From assembly GCA_041633555.1 (NCBI GenBank), contig JBFKFZ010000005.1:44145-108144 (forward strand): a DNA stretch of 64,000 nt. Direction: 5' to 3'. Under the pieces are notes generated by a model, which was given only the letters and a program-made list of their open reading frames with translations, ran no database searches and was not told the DNA's origin. Positions 62,287 to 64,000 of this stretch are shown here, piece after piece; positions within the stretch are counted from its first letter, which is position 1; the number at the start of each line of letters is the position of its first letter. A program made the position numbers and the translations under genes. The DNA comes from JAHEAO01 sp041633555 (lineage in GTDB: Bacteria > Pseudomonadota > Alphaproteobacteria > Rhodobacterales > Rhodobacteraceae).

Positions 62287-63438
62287 CTATTTCACCGAAC
62301 CGGCCAGCAGGCCGCGCACGAGGTATTTCTGCATCGCAAAGAAGACGAAGAGCGGCACCGCGATTGACACGAATGCCGCGGTTGCCAGAATCTCCCAGTT
62401 GCCGCCGCGGGTGCCCAAAAGTTCGACGATCTGGTTGGTCATAACCGTGGTTTCGCCGGTGGCGTCGATCAGGAAGACCTTGGCCACAAGCAGGTCGTTC
62501 CAGGTCCAGAGGAACTGGAAGATCGCGAAAGAGGCGAGCGCCGGAAAGGAAAGCGGCAGAATGATCTTGGTGAAAATCTGGAAATCGGTGGCGCCATCGA
62601 CCTTGGCATTCTCGATGATGTCGCGCGGCAAGCCGACCATGTAGTTGCGCAAGAGGTAGACCGCCAGAGGCAGTCCGAAGCCGGTATGGGCCAGCCAGAC
62701 ACCGAGATAGCCTTTGCCGATCCCGATCCCCAAATGCAGCCGCAAGAGCGGGATCAGCGCCAGCTGCAGCGGCACCACCAGCAGCGCCACGACGAGCGCG
62801 ATCAGCAGCGCCCGGCCGGGAAAGTCCATCCAGGCCAGTGCATAGGCCGCGAAGGCGGCGATGACGATCGGGATGATCGTGGCCGGGATCGTCACCGTCA
62901 GCGTGTTGAAGAAGGCCTTGGCCATGCTGTCGGTCGTCGAACCGCTCAAAAGAACAGTCTGGTAGTTGCCAAGCGTGAATTCCGGGGGCGTTTCGGCGGT
63001 CACGAAGACCCTTTGACCGCGCCCGCTGATCTTGTCTTCGGGGCCCGACCAGACATAGTCGCCATTCGCCTGAACCGTCATGGTTTCGCCGTCGCCCAGT
63101 TCGGCGGTCCCACCGGCCTGATAGGCACTGATCTCGCGCGATGAGGTGCCCCAGACGCTGATCTCAGCGCTGGATGCGCCCTCGTAGAGATTGCCCTCAA
63201 CGACATAGAGATCACCCTGCTGGACCCGATTTTCATCGGGATCGGCGGTGCGCAGCACCTCGTTCTGCACGGCCGGGAACATCGCCTTCCACCAGCCTGA
63301 ACTGGATATCTGGTCGGCGGTCCGGAAGGACGAGACCAGAAGCCCGACCGTCGGAAAGATCCACAGAAGGACCAAGACGACGACCGAGATGTGAACCGCC
63401 CAGGTCAGGCTGGATTTGCTACCGGCTATATTTTCCAT
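62287..63438 (-). CDS. aglG: Alpha-glucoside ABC transporter permease AglG
   Basis: MalG-type inner-membrane subunit, 383 aa. The EAA loop is ENAKVDGATDFQIFTKIILPL. About six spans are predicted. A roughly 110-residue periplasmic insertion between the first two spans (about 55-160) contains SVWGTSSREIS and GDGETMTVQANGDYVW and looks beta-rich. This insertion is a feature of AglG proteins and helps separate the gene from general MalG. GAGGGAGATGAG precedes ATG 63438. It lies 10 bases downstream of aglF. Confidence 0.85.
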   Translation of the reverse strand: MENIAGSKSSLTWAVHISVVVLVLLWIFPTVGLLVSSFRTADQISSSGWWKAMFPAVQNEVLRTADPDENRVQQGDLYVVEGNLYEGASSAEISVWGTSSREISAYQAGGTAELGDGETMTVQANGDYVWSGPEDKISGRGQRVFVTAETPPEFTLGNYQTVLLSGSTTDSMAKAFFNTLTVTIPATIIPIVIAAFAAYALAWMDFPGRALLIALVVALLVVPLQLALIPLLRLHLGIGIGKGYLGVWLAHTGFGLPLAVYLLRNYMVGLPRDIIENAKVDGATDFQIFTKIILPLSFPALASFAIFQFLWTWNDLLVAKVFLIDATGETTVMTNQIVELLGTRGGNWEILATAAFVSIAVPLFVFFAMQKYLVRGLLAGSVK

Positions 63439-63448
63439 CTCATCTCCC

Positions 63449-64000
63449 TCAGCGCATTTCTTTGCGCGCGTTGTAGACGTTCCAGATCAGGATCGGAGAG
63501 ACCAGAGCCATGATGATGATGGCACTTGCCGATCCGACGCCCCAGTCATTGGCGCGGAACAGCTTGTCGAACATGTAATTCGCCAGCACTTGGGTTTCCC
63601 ACTGCCCGTTGGTCATCGCAAAGACGATGTCGAAGATCTTCAGGACGACCAAAGTGATCGTGGTCCAGACCACAACGATGGTGCTCATGATCTGAGGCAC
63701 CTTGATCTTGAAGAAGATCTGGAACGGATTGGCACCATCGACGATCGCAGCCTCGATGGTTTCCTCGGGGATGCCACGCAGCGCGGCCGACAGGATCACC
63801 ATGGCAAAGCCGGTCTGGATCCAGATCAGCACAACCATCAGGAAGAAGTTGTTCCAGAACGGGATCGTCAGCCAGGTCTGCGGTTCGCCGTAGGGATAGC
63901 TGAAGGTGAAAAGCCCGAGGATCGAACGCAGCGACAGGAACACCAGATAGGCAGCGCCAGCGGCGACCATGAAACGCAGCGCGATGAAGACCGCCCCTCC
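63449..64000 (-). CDS. aglF: Alpha-glucoside ABC transporter permease AglF (5' end outside window)
   Basis: MalF-type permease, cut by the right edge of the window. The frame stays open to base 64000, giving the last 183 codons. The EAA loop is present as EAAIVDGANPFQIFFKIKVPQIM, represented by IVDGANPFQIFFKIKVP. Spans include NFFLMVVLIWIQTGFAMVIL and TIVVVWTTITLVVLKIFDIVF, shown here in part. ATG 63970 lies inside the gene and should not be read as its start. The binding-protein gene (aglE) and rest of the operon should lie to the right. Confidence 0.85.
   Translation of the reverse strand, partial: GGAVFIALRFMVAAGAAYLVFLSLRSILGLFTFSYPYGEPQTWLTIPFWNNFFLMVVLIWIQTGFAMVILSAALRGIPEETIEAAIVDGANPFQIFFKIKVPQIMSTIVVVWTTITLVVLKIFDIVFAMTNGQWETQVLANYMFDKLFRANDWGVGSASAIIIMALVSPILIWNVYNARKEMR

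Overview
The window reads as chromosomal DNA of a GC-rich alphaproteobacterium, most likely order Rhodobacterales (Rhodobacteraceae/Roseobacter group). The signs are: a CckA-type hybrid kinase with a CtrA-like box upstream; a recA preceded by the alphaproteobacterial LexA box GTTC-N7-GTTC; the lpx, bam and isoprenoid gene order; TRAP and ABC carbohydrate transporters; IalB, DUF882, DUF853 and DUF1330 proteins. Genes are tightly packed, and I see no insertion sequence, prophage, CRISPR array, rRNA or tRNA.

Layout. 0-13.4 kb is envelope and essential housekeeping. mnmA runs rightward. A long leftward block starts with pyrH-frr-uppS-cdsA-dxr-rseP and a 43-codon membrane microprotein, then a terminator. 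bamA-skp-fabZ-lpxA-lpxI-lpxB follows from its own promoter; its terminator-like hairpin lies inside the 3' end of mnmA. 13.5-21.7 kb holds miaA, an AraC regulator and a complete peptide-type ABC importer (Tat-exported binding protein, two permeases, fused DppD-DppF ATPase). 21.8-32.8 kb holds a cupin protein, a lytic transglycosylase, ssb, a CBS-containing site-2 protease, aroK-aroB, a small membrane protein plus a secreted unknown plus xerD, a degenerate metallophosphoesterase, a CorC/HlyC-type CBS protein and a HerA-like ATPase. 32.8-34.3 kb carries one methyltransferase and two candidate small RNAs, each ending in a rightward terminator with no gene in front of it. 34.3-41.5 kb holds an IalB protein, lpxD-acp-ketosynthase, an L,D-transpeptidase, a DUF882 peptidase-like protein and an aminotransferase.

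41.7-49.7 kb is a catabolic island: LysR regulator, DUF1445 (D-glutamate cyclase family), TRAP transporter (P, Q, M), DUF2848, and PxpB, PxpC and PxpA of ATP-dependent 5-oxoprolinase. Together they suggest uptake of glutamate-related compounds and their routing through 5-oxoproline to glutamate. 49.9-59.3 kb returns to housekeeping: alaS and a DUF1330 protein, recA, cckA, an RsmB-like methyltransferase and guaB. 59.5-64 kb is the 3' part of an alpha-glucoside operon (aglF cut by the window edge, aglG, aglA, aglK).

Most of the window is conventional. The points most worth following are the two orphan small-RNA candidates, the oxoproline/D-glutamate gene set with its unexplained stereochemistry and DUF2848 member, the phosphoesterase that has lost several metal ligands, and two small membrane proteins. 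All functional statements rest on motifs and gene context read by eye; no database search was run.
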